A DNA stretch of 64,000 bases from Paraburkholderia bonniea (GTDB lineage Bacteria > Pseudomonadota > Gammaproteobacteria > Burkholderiales > Burkholderiaceae): NCBI RefSeq assembly GCF_009455625.1, contig NZ_QPEQ01000002.1:248001-312000 (forward strand), given 5' to 3'. The position numbers and the translations under genes are program-made. Below the pieces are notes generated by a model. The model was not told the DNA's origin and did no database searches. It worked only from the letters and a program-made list of their open reading frames with translations. Positions 1-7,942 of this stretch are shown here, piece by piece (position 1 is the stretch's first letter; the number at the start of each line of letters is the position of its first letter).

Positions 1-1461
1 ATCCGGGATGTGCGGCGCTTCTTTGTGCCTGTTTGCAGGGTGTACTGAATAGTCTGCAGGCGACGTCAAATTGCCGTTTGATTCAAGATCCGCTGAATGG
101 CCGAAGTTCATGGGTCGCTCGCCCGTGACCTGTACCTGCAGCGCAGGCCGCGGGAGTTGCGTGGCCGCCTCTTGCTGTTGTGTAAGCAGCTTTTTTGCCT
201 GCTCCGGGGGGGCGACCAGCGCTGCTTTAAGCTCCAGCACAGTTGGGTTTTCGTTGATCAGGCGCTGTCCAATGGCGCTACCCGCATTGATCTTATTAGA
301 CAGAATGGATTGAAGCGTGGTTGGGTGGTTCTTCCGTTTGGTTATTGTGACGAGGTGATCAATCGAATAACCCAGCGCTAAAAATTCGCTGTGCCGAGTA
401 TCAAGGCGATCTAGTAAGCCGGAACCACCATGGGGCACCCTCTTCAAAATAGAATAAATCAGGCATGAAGAATATCCCTTGTCGACAAGGGACTGTCGCC
501 GATTCCAGAGCATCTCCAATGTATGACTTCCTCCGGGATTTGAAGCGATCCTGAGAATCTGGGCGGACGTGAATGACAGGGGCGGCTGGGTGAGGTCATA
601 GCCACGCATATAGATGACATCAAGCGCGAATTTGCCTCCGGAGATTGTCAGAAGCTTGTCAATTTCGTCATCCGTCAGGCTGGGAAGTGGGTTCCCATTG
701 CGGTCGACAGCACCAGCAGTTGCTTCCGGGTTTTCGGTGGTCGTCTCCAGTTGTTTGCGTGGATTTTCCCCTGTCGCCTTGCTAAAAATATCAGTGTGCG
801 TGTATCCCAGATACGCGAGCCTAGCGTGGTGCTTTACGACATTCGCCAGTATAGTGTTGCGATATTGGCCTGTTTCGATCTTTTCAATGTCGGCGGTCTT
901 TTCAATGTCGGCGATCTTTTCAATGTCGGCGATCTTTTCAATGTCGGCGAGCGTGTAGCCCAGATAGCGAAGGTGCGGAAACATCCGGATCACGGCGTTC
1001 AGGATAGTGCAGGCCCTTTTTTGCCTCACCATCTTCGCAATACTGGCATTCGTGAAGCCGAGCTTCATCAGCTCAGCGTGGCGGCGGTTCATGAGGCTAT
1101 TCGTCACACGCAAGCCTGCGCTTTCTATCAGGAGATATTCAACTGGAGTAAACGAATAGGGGGACGCCATCAGTTTTTTTGGGTCATTCACACTATGGCC
1201 TGTCGCGGGCGTAGCCTCCCCGACGTTCGTAGACACTTCGCGTGTCTCACTTCTTCGGACATTGGACGGCCGCGCTTCGCTGGAGCAAGTTGATAACGGC
1301 TTTCCAGAGAGGGCGTCAAACCCTGGCGGGGTCCCGGCTCGCTGCTGAAGTGGTGCTCCGGTGTTCGTCGCTCCGGTGTTCGCCTGCTGGGGGGAGGTAT
1401 AAGGCCCGTAGCGGTCCCTACCGTATGGTTGGCGGCTCGAGCTCGGCGAATTTTTAGTCAT
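1..1461 (-). CDS. TALE-like (BAT-related) degenerate repeat protein, copy A, 3' end off the window
   Basis: The minus-strand frame is open from the ATG at 1461 to base 1 (487 codons, no stop), so the gene continues past the left edge. Residues 1-105 are Ser/Thr/Pro/Gly-rich and look disordered, as in type III effectors. From about residue 108 the protein is a series of roughly 33-residue helical units starting F/Y-[ST]-x-x-x-I and ending L-x-x-LG, such as FTNASIAKMVRQK and FTSAQILRIASNPGG. This is the layout of TALE and Burkholderia BAT/Btl repeats. One unit has N-P followed by GG at the base-specifying positions; most others lack the canonical Asn12. It is clearly paralogous to the gene at 4723-6105 but lacks that gene's stop and carries four copies of ADIEKI instead of one. 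DNA binding is not shown. The start is shared with the paralog; its ribosome-binding site is weak (AAGA). Confidence 0.72.
   Translation of the reverse strand, partial: MTKNSPSSSRQPYGRDRYGPYTSPQQANTGATNTGAPLQQRAGTPPGFDALSGKPLSTCSSEARPSNVRRSETREVSTNVGEATPATGHSVNDPKKLMASPYSFTPVEYLLIESAGLRVTNSLMNRRHAELMKLGFTNASIAKMVRQKRACTILNAVIRMFPHLRYLGYTLADIEKIADIEKIADIEKTADIEKIETGQYRNTILANVVKHHARLAYLGYTHTDIFSKATGENPRKQLETTTENPEATAGAVDRNGNPLPSLTDDEIDKLLTISGGKFALDVIYMRGYDLTQPPLSFTSAQILRIASNPGGSHTLEMLWNRRQSLVDKGYSSCLIYSILKRVPHGGSGLLDRLDTRHSEFLALGYSIDHLVTITKRKNHPTTLQSILSNKINAGSAIGQRLINENPTVLELKAALVAPPEQAKKLLTQQQEAATQLPRPALQVQVTGERPMNFGHSADLESNGNLTSPADYSVHPANRHKEAPHIPD
877..948 (-). repeat. 18-bp tandem repeat x4 inside copy A
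   Basis: Four consecutive in-frame 18-bp units encode ADIEKI, ADIEKI, ADIEKT and ADIEKI (residues about 172-195) where the paralog has a single ADIKKI. The array lengthens the first helix of one repeat by 18 residues without breaking the frame. Confidence 0.9.
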
Positions 1462-1655
1462 ATTTGTTGAAGTCTTAAAAACTGGAAATGGGGGTATTTG
1501 TAGGCTGGATGTGGTTTTTATAAAAACCCGGACCGCGAAAAATCGCGGCAGCATTGCTTCGCAAGTGACGGCTGAGTAACCCGGCAATCTAGATCGTTCC
1601 GGAAGTTTGCCAGCCGCTGGCGAGAGACACGCAGAATATCGATAAGGATGGCCCG
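1462..1655 (-). promoter_or_regulatory. conserved leader of the TALE-like genes (copy A)
   Basis: The sequence upstream of copy A matches the sequence upstream of copy B (6106-6297) over about 190 bp. The match includes a perfect 16-bp palindrome, GGTTTTTATAAAAACC, at 1513-1528, about 50 bp before the start codon. The palindrome contains a TATAAAA-like core and could be a promoter or operator, or a hairpin in the 5' UTR. I found no TTCG-N16-TTCG hrp-type box. The function is inferred only from conservation and position. Confidence 0.5.
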
Positions 1656-1726
1656 TCAGGTCGTGCCTGGCGCACGTAGAATCAGAATTTCGCGTGCTGT
1701 TCATTCATCCACGTAGCGAACGATAG

Positions 1727-2077
1727 ATGACCCGTTTGAATAACCTTGACGACGAAGCCCGCGCCGAACGGCTGTGTTGCCTGGTGGCGGGGCAGCTGGT
1801 TGCGCGGGCGCGGACAGGCGAGTGGCTGCGCACTGGCCATCTTGTGGAGTGGCTGAACATCTGGGCGAATGGCAACGGAGCACGGGTCAGCTGGCAGGAT
1901 CGTTTGCATTTAGGCGCCCGGTCGGGAAAAGTCGCGCTGGAGCTAGGTGAGCTGCCTGAATTCGCGGATTCGGATGCGCTGGCGAAACCGGTGGGGTGCG
2001 AATTGCGCTCCGCAGATGAAAAAAATGCCCCGAACTTTTTCGAGCGCGGGAAAAAAGTGTGGGTTTTTCTGCCGTAA
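1727..2077 (+). CDS. hypothetical protein, 116 aa
   Basis: An open frame of 116 residues with an acidic, Leu/Ala-rich N-terminal half and a charged C-terminus ending in KKVWVFLP. I do not recognise a family, signal peptide or membrane segment. It lies alone on the plus strand between the leader of the TALE-like gene A and a tRNA-Sec remnant. No good ribosome-binding site precedes the ATG. GC is high and like core genes, unlike the AT-rich decayed effector genes further right. It may be a remnant of a larger gene or a chance ORF. Confidence 0.3.
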   Translation: MTRLNNLDDEARAERLCCLVAGQLVARARTGEWLRTGHLVEWLNIWANGNGARVSWQDRLHLGARSGKVALELGELPEFADSDALAKPVGCELRSADEKNAPNFFERGKKVWVFLP

Positions 2078-2180
2078 AATGGCGTACTACTGTACGCATT
2101 TACAGCGTCGTCAGAAGGTGACGCCCTTATGAAATAAGGGGTGTCAAGCCTGTCAACTGATTGTTCGTACAGTGGTATCG

Positions 2181-2246
2181 GTCTTCAAACCCAGTAGGGG
2201 GTGTCAGACATTCCCTGGCAGGTTCGATTCCTGCTGCCTTCCGCCA
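2181..2246 (+). other. 3' half of a selenocysteine tRNA (selC), truncated
   Basis: The segment runs from a TTCAAA anticodon loop (anticodon TCA) through a long variable arm (gggggtgtcagacattccc) to a T-arm with a perfect GCAGG/CCTGC stem around TTCGATT. An 8-nt acceptor strand TGCCTTCC then precedes discriminator G and CCA. The 8-nt acceptor, the UCA anticodon and the long variable arm are diagnostic of tRNA-Sec. Upstream of the anticodon loop the D-arm and the expected 5' acceptor (GGAAGGCA) are missing, and the 5' anticodon stem does not pair. It is therefore a fragment, as left by an integrative element using the tRNA 3' end as its attachment site. The orientation would put the intact gene to the left of the window. 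Confidence 0.7.
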
Positions 2247-2545
2247 TGGGTTGATGGGGTTTGGGCGGCATTTTGTTGTGGCTTCCCGGGCTGGATAAAT
2301 TGCGGCGCGATGTCACGCTTTTCGGTCCGGTCTTTCAGCGCTTCGGCCGTAGGTTGAGCAGAAAAAATCCTCCGGGGTATCAGCCGTGCTCAAATAAATG
2401 CACGCCGTTCCAGCCTTTGGCGTTTTCGTGCTGGCGCGATTCGGCTGCGACGCTGCGCGTGCTCGCAGTCTCCTGTTCGTATGGTGAGTGCACGGCGTCG
2501 CGCCGTGGAAGCCCCCGCCCACGGTGCGCCAGTGTGCAGTGCCGT

Positions 2546-4471
2546 TTAGCGCGTCGCCGCAGCGTGACCAGCAAACAGCGCTTTTAGCTCGAGTTGCTGG
2601 TCCTTCGAGCAGGAGCTGATGTACTGGAGCGCGGGCTCACGGAGCAGCTTGGCCTGCAATTGCCGCATCACCTTCGGGCCGAGTTGCCGTGCGGCATCCA
2701 CATAGGCCGCGTCCTTATGGTCCGTTAGTCCGAGCGTCTCCAGTTGTTTGGCTAGCTCATCAGGATGCTGTTTAAGCACCTGCTCCTGAGCGCGTTCAAC
2801 GGCCTCAGGGTTAAAGCGCTTCAGCATGGCCAGCCACGGCTCGGAGATCTGGAACCAGACTGGGAAATCATTCTCTTCCCGGGCCCTGACTGCTGTGAGA
2901 GCGGCGTCCCGGTCATTCTGGGTAACGCCCGAAAGCTTGATGTATCGTGCGCGGCTGAAACCCAGTGGAAGATTCAGCGGCTCACACAGATTCACCAGAT
3001 AGTCCAGATGCACCTCGATTTCATCGATTGTCTTGCGGAGATCGCGCCCGTTCTGCTGTGCTTCTTTGAGTTGTTGTTTTAGCTTGAGAGTTGTGTCCTT
3101 CGCAATCTGGGTTAGCTGCTCGATCCGGAACATTCCGCGAAGCCGCTCGATCAACTCGGGGAGCACTGTGTCGTACCGACCATGGCCGACGTCGAACACC
3201 ACTTGAGCTTCACGCATCGAAACAAAGCTAAGCATCACGCGATCTTCACAGCTTGAGGTCGCATCCACCGCGAGCGCAAAGACCGTTTTTCGGAGGGCTG
3301 CGTTTTCGGGTCTGGCGAGATCCTTGAGCCACTCGCGCACTACGTGCTCGAAGCAGGAGTTTTCTGTGGCGTTGAGGGTCTTGCTCAAACGGTCAAGAAA
3401 CCGGGTGAATGCACGGGCTTCTTCAATTGTCGCGGCGGGGGGCTGGGTTAATTCAGACCATGTCGTGCTGAGCTGAGTTTGATCTTCTGCAGACAGATTA
3501 GGGAACCAGCGAATCACGGCTTGCGACAGAGAGCCGGACGTGGACGGGTTGAGTGTGTTTGGGCTTATGCCGGGTTCCATGGATTCGCGGCCTTCGTGCT
3601 GCAATAACTGCTGCATCTGCTCCCGCAGCTGTATCGTCCCTTGTCCCACCTGCTGTATCGTCTGCAGTACCACCTGCAGTACCACCTGCTGTACCTCCTG
3701 CAGTACCACCTGCTGCTCCTGCTGCATCTGCTGCATCTGCTGCATCCACTGCATTTGCTGATCTCGTATCTCCAGTGTGTGCTGTATCCACTGCATTTGC
3801 TGATCTAGCCTCTCCAGCATCTGCTGCATCTGCTGCATCTGCTGCATCTGCTGCATTTGCTGATCTCGTCTCTCCAGTGTTTGCTGTATCCACTGCATTT
3901 GCTGATCTAGCCTCTCCAGTGTTTGCTGTATCCACTGCATTTGCTGATCTCGCAGCTGCTGTCTCTCCGCTTCGATCGCGTTTGACGTGTTGCCCGGTGA
4001 CGGGCTGAACGTGTGAGCGGGATGGTTAGGACCGGATGAGATTGGCTGGCGTTGCTGTAGTTCTTCAACAAAGATGTTGGGAGGTCGGACAACCGCCGGA
4101 TCTACAGCATTTCCCGCCTGGGGTGCGAGAGGATGTCGTTGTTGCGATTCGTGGCCGCCTTGCGGAGCCTCGTTTGCATCGGATTGCGACTGGCTGGGGA
4201 AGCTGTGTAACGCGTCCTGAATGGGGGTGTCCGTTGAGGCCCGGGGTTCTCCGGTAGACACTTGTTGCGGCGATGTGTGTTGTGTCCCGAGGCTAACTAC
4301 GCCGGAAACGGTAGTGGTCGCACGAGGCTTCAGCGTTTGCGTGAATTCCAGGCTTGCGGATTGCTCCCCGAGTGCGCCGGTTAGCTCATTTCTCGAATGG
4401 ATCTTTGGCTGGTCATTGGACCTGCTTAATGAAGAGCGGGGAGAATCGGGATTAATAGGGGAGGTGGTCAT
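2546..4471 (-). CDS. NEL-type E3 ubiquitin ligase effector with Gln/Met coiled coil
   Basis: The 641-residue protein has three parts. Residues 1-165 are polar and low-complexity, typical of a type III secretion leader. Residues 168-292 are an extended Gln/Met/Leu-rich coiled coil made of repeats of DQQMQWIQQTLER and QQM units. Residues 315-615 match the NEL (novel E3 ligase) domain of IpaH/SspH/SlrP effectors: SSCEDRV with catalytic Cys408 and Asp410 (the CxD motif), a GMFRIEQLTQIAKD segment, DEIEVHLDY, SGVTQNDRDAA, and REENDFPVWF. NEL enzymes form a ubiquitin thioester on the Cys and act in the host cell. Family members normally carry LRRs N-terminal to NEL; here there are none, so the coiled coil may replace them for target binding or autoinhibition. 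It lies between the two TALE-like genes in the same orientation. The ATG at 4471 has no clear Shine-Dalgarno. Confidence 0.88.
   Translation of the reverse strand: MTTSPINPDSPRSSLSRSNDQPKIHSRNELTGALGEQSASLEFTQTLKPRATTTVSGVVSLGTQHTSPQQVSTGEPRASTDTPIQDALHSFPSQSQSDANEAPQGGHESQQRHPLAPQAGNAVDPAVVRPPNIFVEELQQRQPISSGPNHPAHTFSPSPGNTSNAIEAERQQLRDQQMQWIQQTLERLDQQMQWIQQTLERRDQQMQQMQQMQQMQQMLERLDQQMQWIQHTLEIRDQQMQWMQQMQQMQQEQQVVLQEVQQVVLQVVLQTIQQVGQGTIQLREQMQQLLQHEGRESMEPGISPNTLNPSTSGSLSQAVIRWFPNLSAEDQTQLSTTWSELTQPPAATIEEARAFTRFLDRLSKTLNATENSCFEHVVREWLKDLARPENAALRKTVFALAVDATSSCEDRVMLSFVSMREAQVVFDVGHGRYDTVLPELIERLRGMFRIEQLTQIAKDTTLKLKQQLKEAQQNGRDLRKTIDEIEVHLDYLVNLCEPLNLPLGFSRARYIKLSGVTQNDRDAALTAVRAREENDFPVWFQISEPWLAMLKRFNPEAVERAQEQVLKQHPDELAKQLETLGLTDHKDAAYVDAARQLGPKVMRQLQAKLLREPALQYISSCSKDQQLELKALFAGHAAATR
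3722..3952 (-). repeat. Gln/Met-coding tandem repeats in the NEL effector
   Basis: Two nested repeat sizes are visible: a 39-42 bp unit encoding a DQQMQWIQQTLER-type block (four or five copies) and 9-bp units encoding QQM. All copies keep the frame. The block makes up residues about 174-250 and could expand or contract by slippage. Confidence 0.85.
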
Positions 4472-4722
4472 ATGAAGAAATTTTAGCTAGCTACGAATTT
4501 TTCGCGTGCTGTGTTTTGCCAGATAAACTGGAAGCCACATCAAATAGCTTTTGTTCTTGCTGATAGGGCGTCCTCAGCGGGGCTGGTTCCAGAACCTTAT
4601 GGTTCGGGAGAGCGGCCAGACTGGCCGACAGTATCCCGGCGGAAAGCGTGTTGTGGGCCAGCGCAGGCGCTACGTAGTGCGAATTATTCCTCTTTTGCGG
4701 CACTTCTTTTTAGCTGTTTGTT
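4472..4722. other. intergenic spacer between NEL and TALE-like gene B
   Basis: About 250 bp with no convincing gene. The part next to the NEL start is AT-rich (GCTAGCTAAAATTTC before the ATG) and may hold its promoter. The part next to 4722 is homologous to the coding 3' end of copy A, so the stop of copy B at 4723 truncates a longer ancestral frame. Confidence 0.5.
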
Positions 4723-6105
4723 TCAGGTGTTGCTTGATAGCGTGCGGGGAAACGTCGAATTGGCGTTTGGCAGCCCCAGATTTGCTGAATGAGCCAAGGC
4801 CCCTGACTGTTCGCTGGGGACCTGTACTGGCAGCGACACGAGTCTCGTGGCCTGTTCCTGCCTGTGTGCTGGAGCCTGCGTCGCCAGCGCCAGGATGGCC
4901 TCCAGCGCTGTAAGCTCCAGCACCGTTGGGTTTTCCTTGATCAGGCGCTGTCCAATGGCGCTACCCGCATTGATCTGATTAGACCGAATGTATTGAAGCA
5001 TGGTCGACTGGGAATGCCGTTTGGCTATTCTGACGAGGAGACCAATCGAATAACCCAGCGCTAAAAATTCGCTATGCAAAGTATCAAGGCGATATAGTAA
5101 GACGGAACCACCAGAGGGTATATTCTTCAAAATGGAATAAATATGGTTTGCTGAATATCCTTTGTCGACAAGGGACTGTCGCCGATTCCAGAGCGTCTCC
5201 AGTGTATGACCTCCTCCCCGCTTTGAAGCGATCCTGAAAATCTGGGCGGACGTGAATGACAGGGGCGGCTGGGTGAGGTCATAGCCACGCCTATAGATGG
5301 CGTCAAGCGCGAATTTGCCTCCGGAGATTGTCAGAAGCTTGTCAATTTCGCCATCCGTCAGGCTGAGAAGTGGGTTCCCCTTGCAGTCGACAGCACCAGC
5401 AGTTGCTTCCGGGTTTTCGGTGGTCGTCTCCAGTTGTTTGCGTGGATTTTCCCCTGTCGCCTTGCCAACAATATCAGTGTGCGTGTATCCCAGATACGCG
5501 AGCCTGGTGTGGTGCTTTACGACATTCGCCAGCGTACTGTCGCCATCTTGGCCTGTTGCGATCTTTTTAATGTCGGCGAGCGTGTAGCCCAGATAGCGAA
5601 GCTGCGGAAACTGTTGGATCACAGCGTTCAGGATAGTGGGGCCATTTTTTCGCCTCACCATGTTTGCAATGCTGGCATTCTCGAAACCGAGCGCCTTCAG
5701 CGTAGCGTGGCGTTGGATGACTCTATTCGCCGCAGTCCGGCCTCCATCTTTTATCTGATCACATTCATCTGGAGTAAATAAATAGGGGGCTGTCGTCAGC
5801 AGTGTTTCCTGGTCTTTCACGCAATTGCCTGTCGCGGGCGTAGCCTCCTGAACGTTCATAGACACTTCGTGTGTCCCACTTCTTGGACCATTGGACGGCG
5901 GCGCTTCGCTGGAGCGAGTTGATAACGACGTTCCAGAGTGGGCGTTAAGCCTTGGCTGGGTCCCGGCTCGCTCCTGATGTGTTCCGGTAGATCCCGCAGA
6001 CAAGGTTGTACTTTGCTGCATACCATGGTCCGGTTGCGAGGAGGGGTAAGGCTCGTAGCGCTTCGTACCTTCGAATCGGTTCAACTTCGGCGGAGTTTTA
6101 GGCAT
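4723..6105 (-). CDS. TALE-like (BAT-related) degenerate repeat protein, copy B
   Basis: 460 residues. Residues 1-105 are Ser/Thr/Pro/Gly-rich and probably unstructured. Then follow about eight helical repeats of 31-35 residues at roughly 110-140, 141-173, 174-206, 207-237, 249-283, 284-316, 317-351 and 352-385. The phase is F/Y-T-x-x-x-I at the start, a loop around positions 11-16 and L-x-x-V-x at positions 19-25. Examples are YTLADIKKIATGQDGDSTL and FTSAQIFRIASKRGG. The phase, spacing and the LTQPPLSFTSAQIFRIAS stretch resemble BAT repeats and the cryptic N-terminal repeats of Xanthomonas TALEs. The residues at positions 12-13 (RK, GQ, GE, KR, RH) are not usual base-specifying diresidues, so a changed target or loss of DNA binding is possible. 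The C-terminal 60 residues are non-repetitive. Homology to TALE-like proteins is by eye; secretion is inferred. Confidence 0.75.
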   Translation of the reverse strand: MPKTPPKLNRFEGTKRYEPYPSSQPDHGMQQSTTLSAGSTGTHQERAGTQPRLNAHSGTSLSTRSSEAPPSNGPRSGTHEVSMNVQEATPATGNCVKDQETLLTTAPYLFTPDECDQIKDGGRTAANRVIQRHATLKALGFENASIANMVRRKNGPTILNAVIQQFPQLRYLGYTLADIKKIATGQDGDSTLANVVKHHTRLAYLGYTHTDIVGKATGENPRKQLETTTENPEATAGAVDCKGNPLLSLTDGEIDKLLTISGGKFALDAIYRRGYDLTQPPLSFTSAQIFRIASKRGGGHTLETLWNRRQSLVDKGYSANHIYSILKNIPSGGSVLLYRLDTLHSEFLALGYSIGLLVRIAKRHSQSTMLQYIRSNQINAGSAIGQRLIKENPTVLELTALEAILALATQAPAHRQEQATRLVSLPVQVPSEQSGALAHSANLGLPNANSTFPRTLSSNT

Positions 6106-6297
6106 ATTTGTTGAAGTCTTAAAAACTGGGAACGAGGGTGTTGGCAGGCTGGCCGGATTGGGTTTTTATAAAAACCCGGACCGCGGAAGATTGCTGCGGC
6201 ATTGCCTACCAAGTGCTGACTAAGTAACAAGGAAATCCAGATCGTTCCGAAGATATGCTAGCTGCTGGTGAGAGACATGCGAAATATCGATAAGAAT
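6106..6297 (-). promoter_or_regulatory. conserved leader of the TALE-like genes (copy B)
   Basis: This is homologous to 1462-1655 and contains an 18-bp palindrome GGGTTTTTATAAAAACCC at 6160-6177. Similarity stops at about 6297, right where the left end of the IS3-family element begins, so the element cut the upstream part of this leader. Confidence 0.5.
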
Positions 6298-6301
6298 TAC
6301 T

Positions 6302-7756
6302 TAATTTAAACTCCATGAGTTGGACATTGATTCAACCTATGGGGTGTTTTTCATGACGAGACACGATGAGCGATTGCAGCTCAAGGTAGTCAAGCAATAT
6401 TTAGAGGGAAGCGCAGGCCTTCGCGCCGTTGCCAAAGCGAATAGCGTGGGCTGGGCGCTTGCGCGGCAGTGGGTAGCCGAGTACCGGTTACATGGCGAGG
6501 CAGGACTACGACGTAAGGGCCACACTGAGTACAGCGTTGAGTTCAAGCTGAAAGTGCTGGAGCGCATGCAGCGAGAGACGCGGTCGGCCACGGAGATGAG
6601 ATCGATACTGGGTATCCGTGATCCTGGTGCCATCGCCCGTTGGAAACGTTAGTACATGAGGGCGGCTTCCTTGCGCTATTGCCCCGTTCGAAGGGCGCCC
6701 ATCCCGAGATGTCGAATTCATTGCCAGCCCAAGCCACACCGACGGAATCCGAGCTGGATACCCGTAGCCGCGAACAACTGCTTAACGAAATTGAGTATCT
6801 GCGCGCGGAGCTGGTGTACCTAAAAAAACTCGATGCGCTGCTGCAGACGAAACGGCAAGCAGCGTCAAAGAAAAAGCGCAAATAGTTCAGGCGTTCAGAG
6901 AGACACACCCGTTGCCTCTTTTGCTCAAGGTAGCCGGAATGGCACGTAGCACGTTCTACTATCAGCTCAAGGTACTTGCTGAGGGAGCCGGCACGCGGGT
7001 CTGAAAGCGGAGATTCGACGCATCTACGATCATCACCGGGGCTGCTATGGCTATCGGCGCATCACCGGCACGATCCGCCAGACAGGACCATTGATCAACA
7101 GAAAGAAGATTCAACGACTGATGCAGCAGCTTCAGTTGGAATTCGCGGTGCGCCCGAAGAAATATTGCTCCTGGCACGGCGAAGTCGGTCAGGCCGCCCC
7201 GAATCTGCTGAAGCGCCAATTTGAAGCCGAACGCCCCAATCAGAAATGGGTGACGGACGTGAAGGAATTCAATGTGGACGGGTAAAAACTGTATCTGCCA
7301 CCCGTGATGAATCTGTATAACGGCGAGATCATCGCCTGTCAGCTGGACCGGCGACCCAGCTTCGCACTATTGAACAGCATGCTGAAGAAGGCGTTTGGGG
7401 CACTCAAATGCAAGGAGCGGCCACTGCTACATTCCGATCAAGGCTGGCAATATCGCATGCTTGTCTATCGCCGTTTGCTGGCCGACAAAAAGCTGACGCA
7501 GAGCATCTCTCGCAAAGGTAACTGCCTCGATAACGCCGCCATGGAAAGCTTCTTTGGCAGGTTCAAGTCAGCCTGCTTCAGGCTCGAACGCTTTACTTGC
7601 GTTGAGCCGTTGTGGGGCGTATTCGATCGATACATTCACTACTACAACCACGAACGCATCAAGCAGAAACTGAAAGGCCTGAGTCCCGTTTAGTACAGGA
7701 CTCAGGCCTTGGTAGCCCGCTAGATTTTTACCGTCCAATTTCTTGGGGTTAGTTCA
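6302..7756 (+). mobile_element. decayed IS3-family (IS150-group) insertion sequence
   Basis: The ends are related inverted repeats: the left end contains TTGGAC at 6320-6325, and the right end, read inward from 7756, starts TGAACTAACCCC and contains TTGGAC at the same distance. No target duplication is visible (ACT before, TTC after). The two transposase genes inside are interrupted, so the copy is dead. The ends are approximate. Confidence 0.72.
6353..7693 (+). pseudogene. IS3-family transposase orfA/orfB remains
   Basis: OrfA begins at the ATG at 6353 with an IS150-type helix-turn-helix region (LAR-QWVAEYR and a second HTH ending GAIARWKR). It then shifts frame near 6650 and continues to 6885 with the leucine-zipper-like EIEYLRAELVYLKKLDALLQ. 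OrfB follows with HPLPLLLKVAGMARSTFYYQL, shifts frame near 6990, carries an in-frame TAA at 7283 after DVKEFNVDG, and then continues with the DDE core: SDQGWQY, NCLDNAAMESFFG and YNHERIKQKLKGLSPV. All pieces are in order on one strand. At least two frameshifts and one stop show that it is inactive. Confidence 0.85.
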
Positions 7757-7759
7757 TTC

Positions 7760-7935
7760 AGCGGCACAAGTTGAGGGCAGCGACGTCGATGTCTCCCCCG
7801 ATGTCGTGCAATTCCTTGAGCAGATCGCGCTGGGAAGCACCCCCGGTCTGACGACGATAGTGGTGCTCGACAACGCCCCGATCAATCACAACATCGATCA
7901 GAAAACAACCGATTTTGATATTAGTGACCTTCATG
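7760..7935 (+). pseudogene. IS630-type transposase fragment
   Basis: The frame contains TIVVLDNAPINHNIDQKT, which resembles the central DDE Asp segment (VVLDNAxIH) of IS630-family transposases. Both ends of the gene are missing and the reading frame runs into AT-rich decayed DNA on the right. The scrap abuts the dead IS3 element. Confidence 0.45.
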
Positions 7936-7942
7936 CACGATC

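Noticed and set aside
614..1293. Plus-strand frames at 614-958 and 751-1293 considered as genes
   Set aside because: They are antisense to the open TALE-like frame that continues beyond the left edge; their repeated segments mirror the ADIEKI array.
3498..4008. Ala/Asp-, Cys- or Ser-rich repeat frames opposite or alongside the NEL gene
   Set aside because: Out-of-frame readings of the Gln/Met repeat DNA.
1462..6300. hrp-type TTCG-N16-TTCG promoter boxes before the effector genes
   Set aside because: TTCG pairs exist only with wrong spacing (for example 28 bp), so the motif is not supported.
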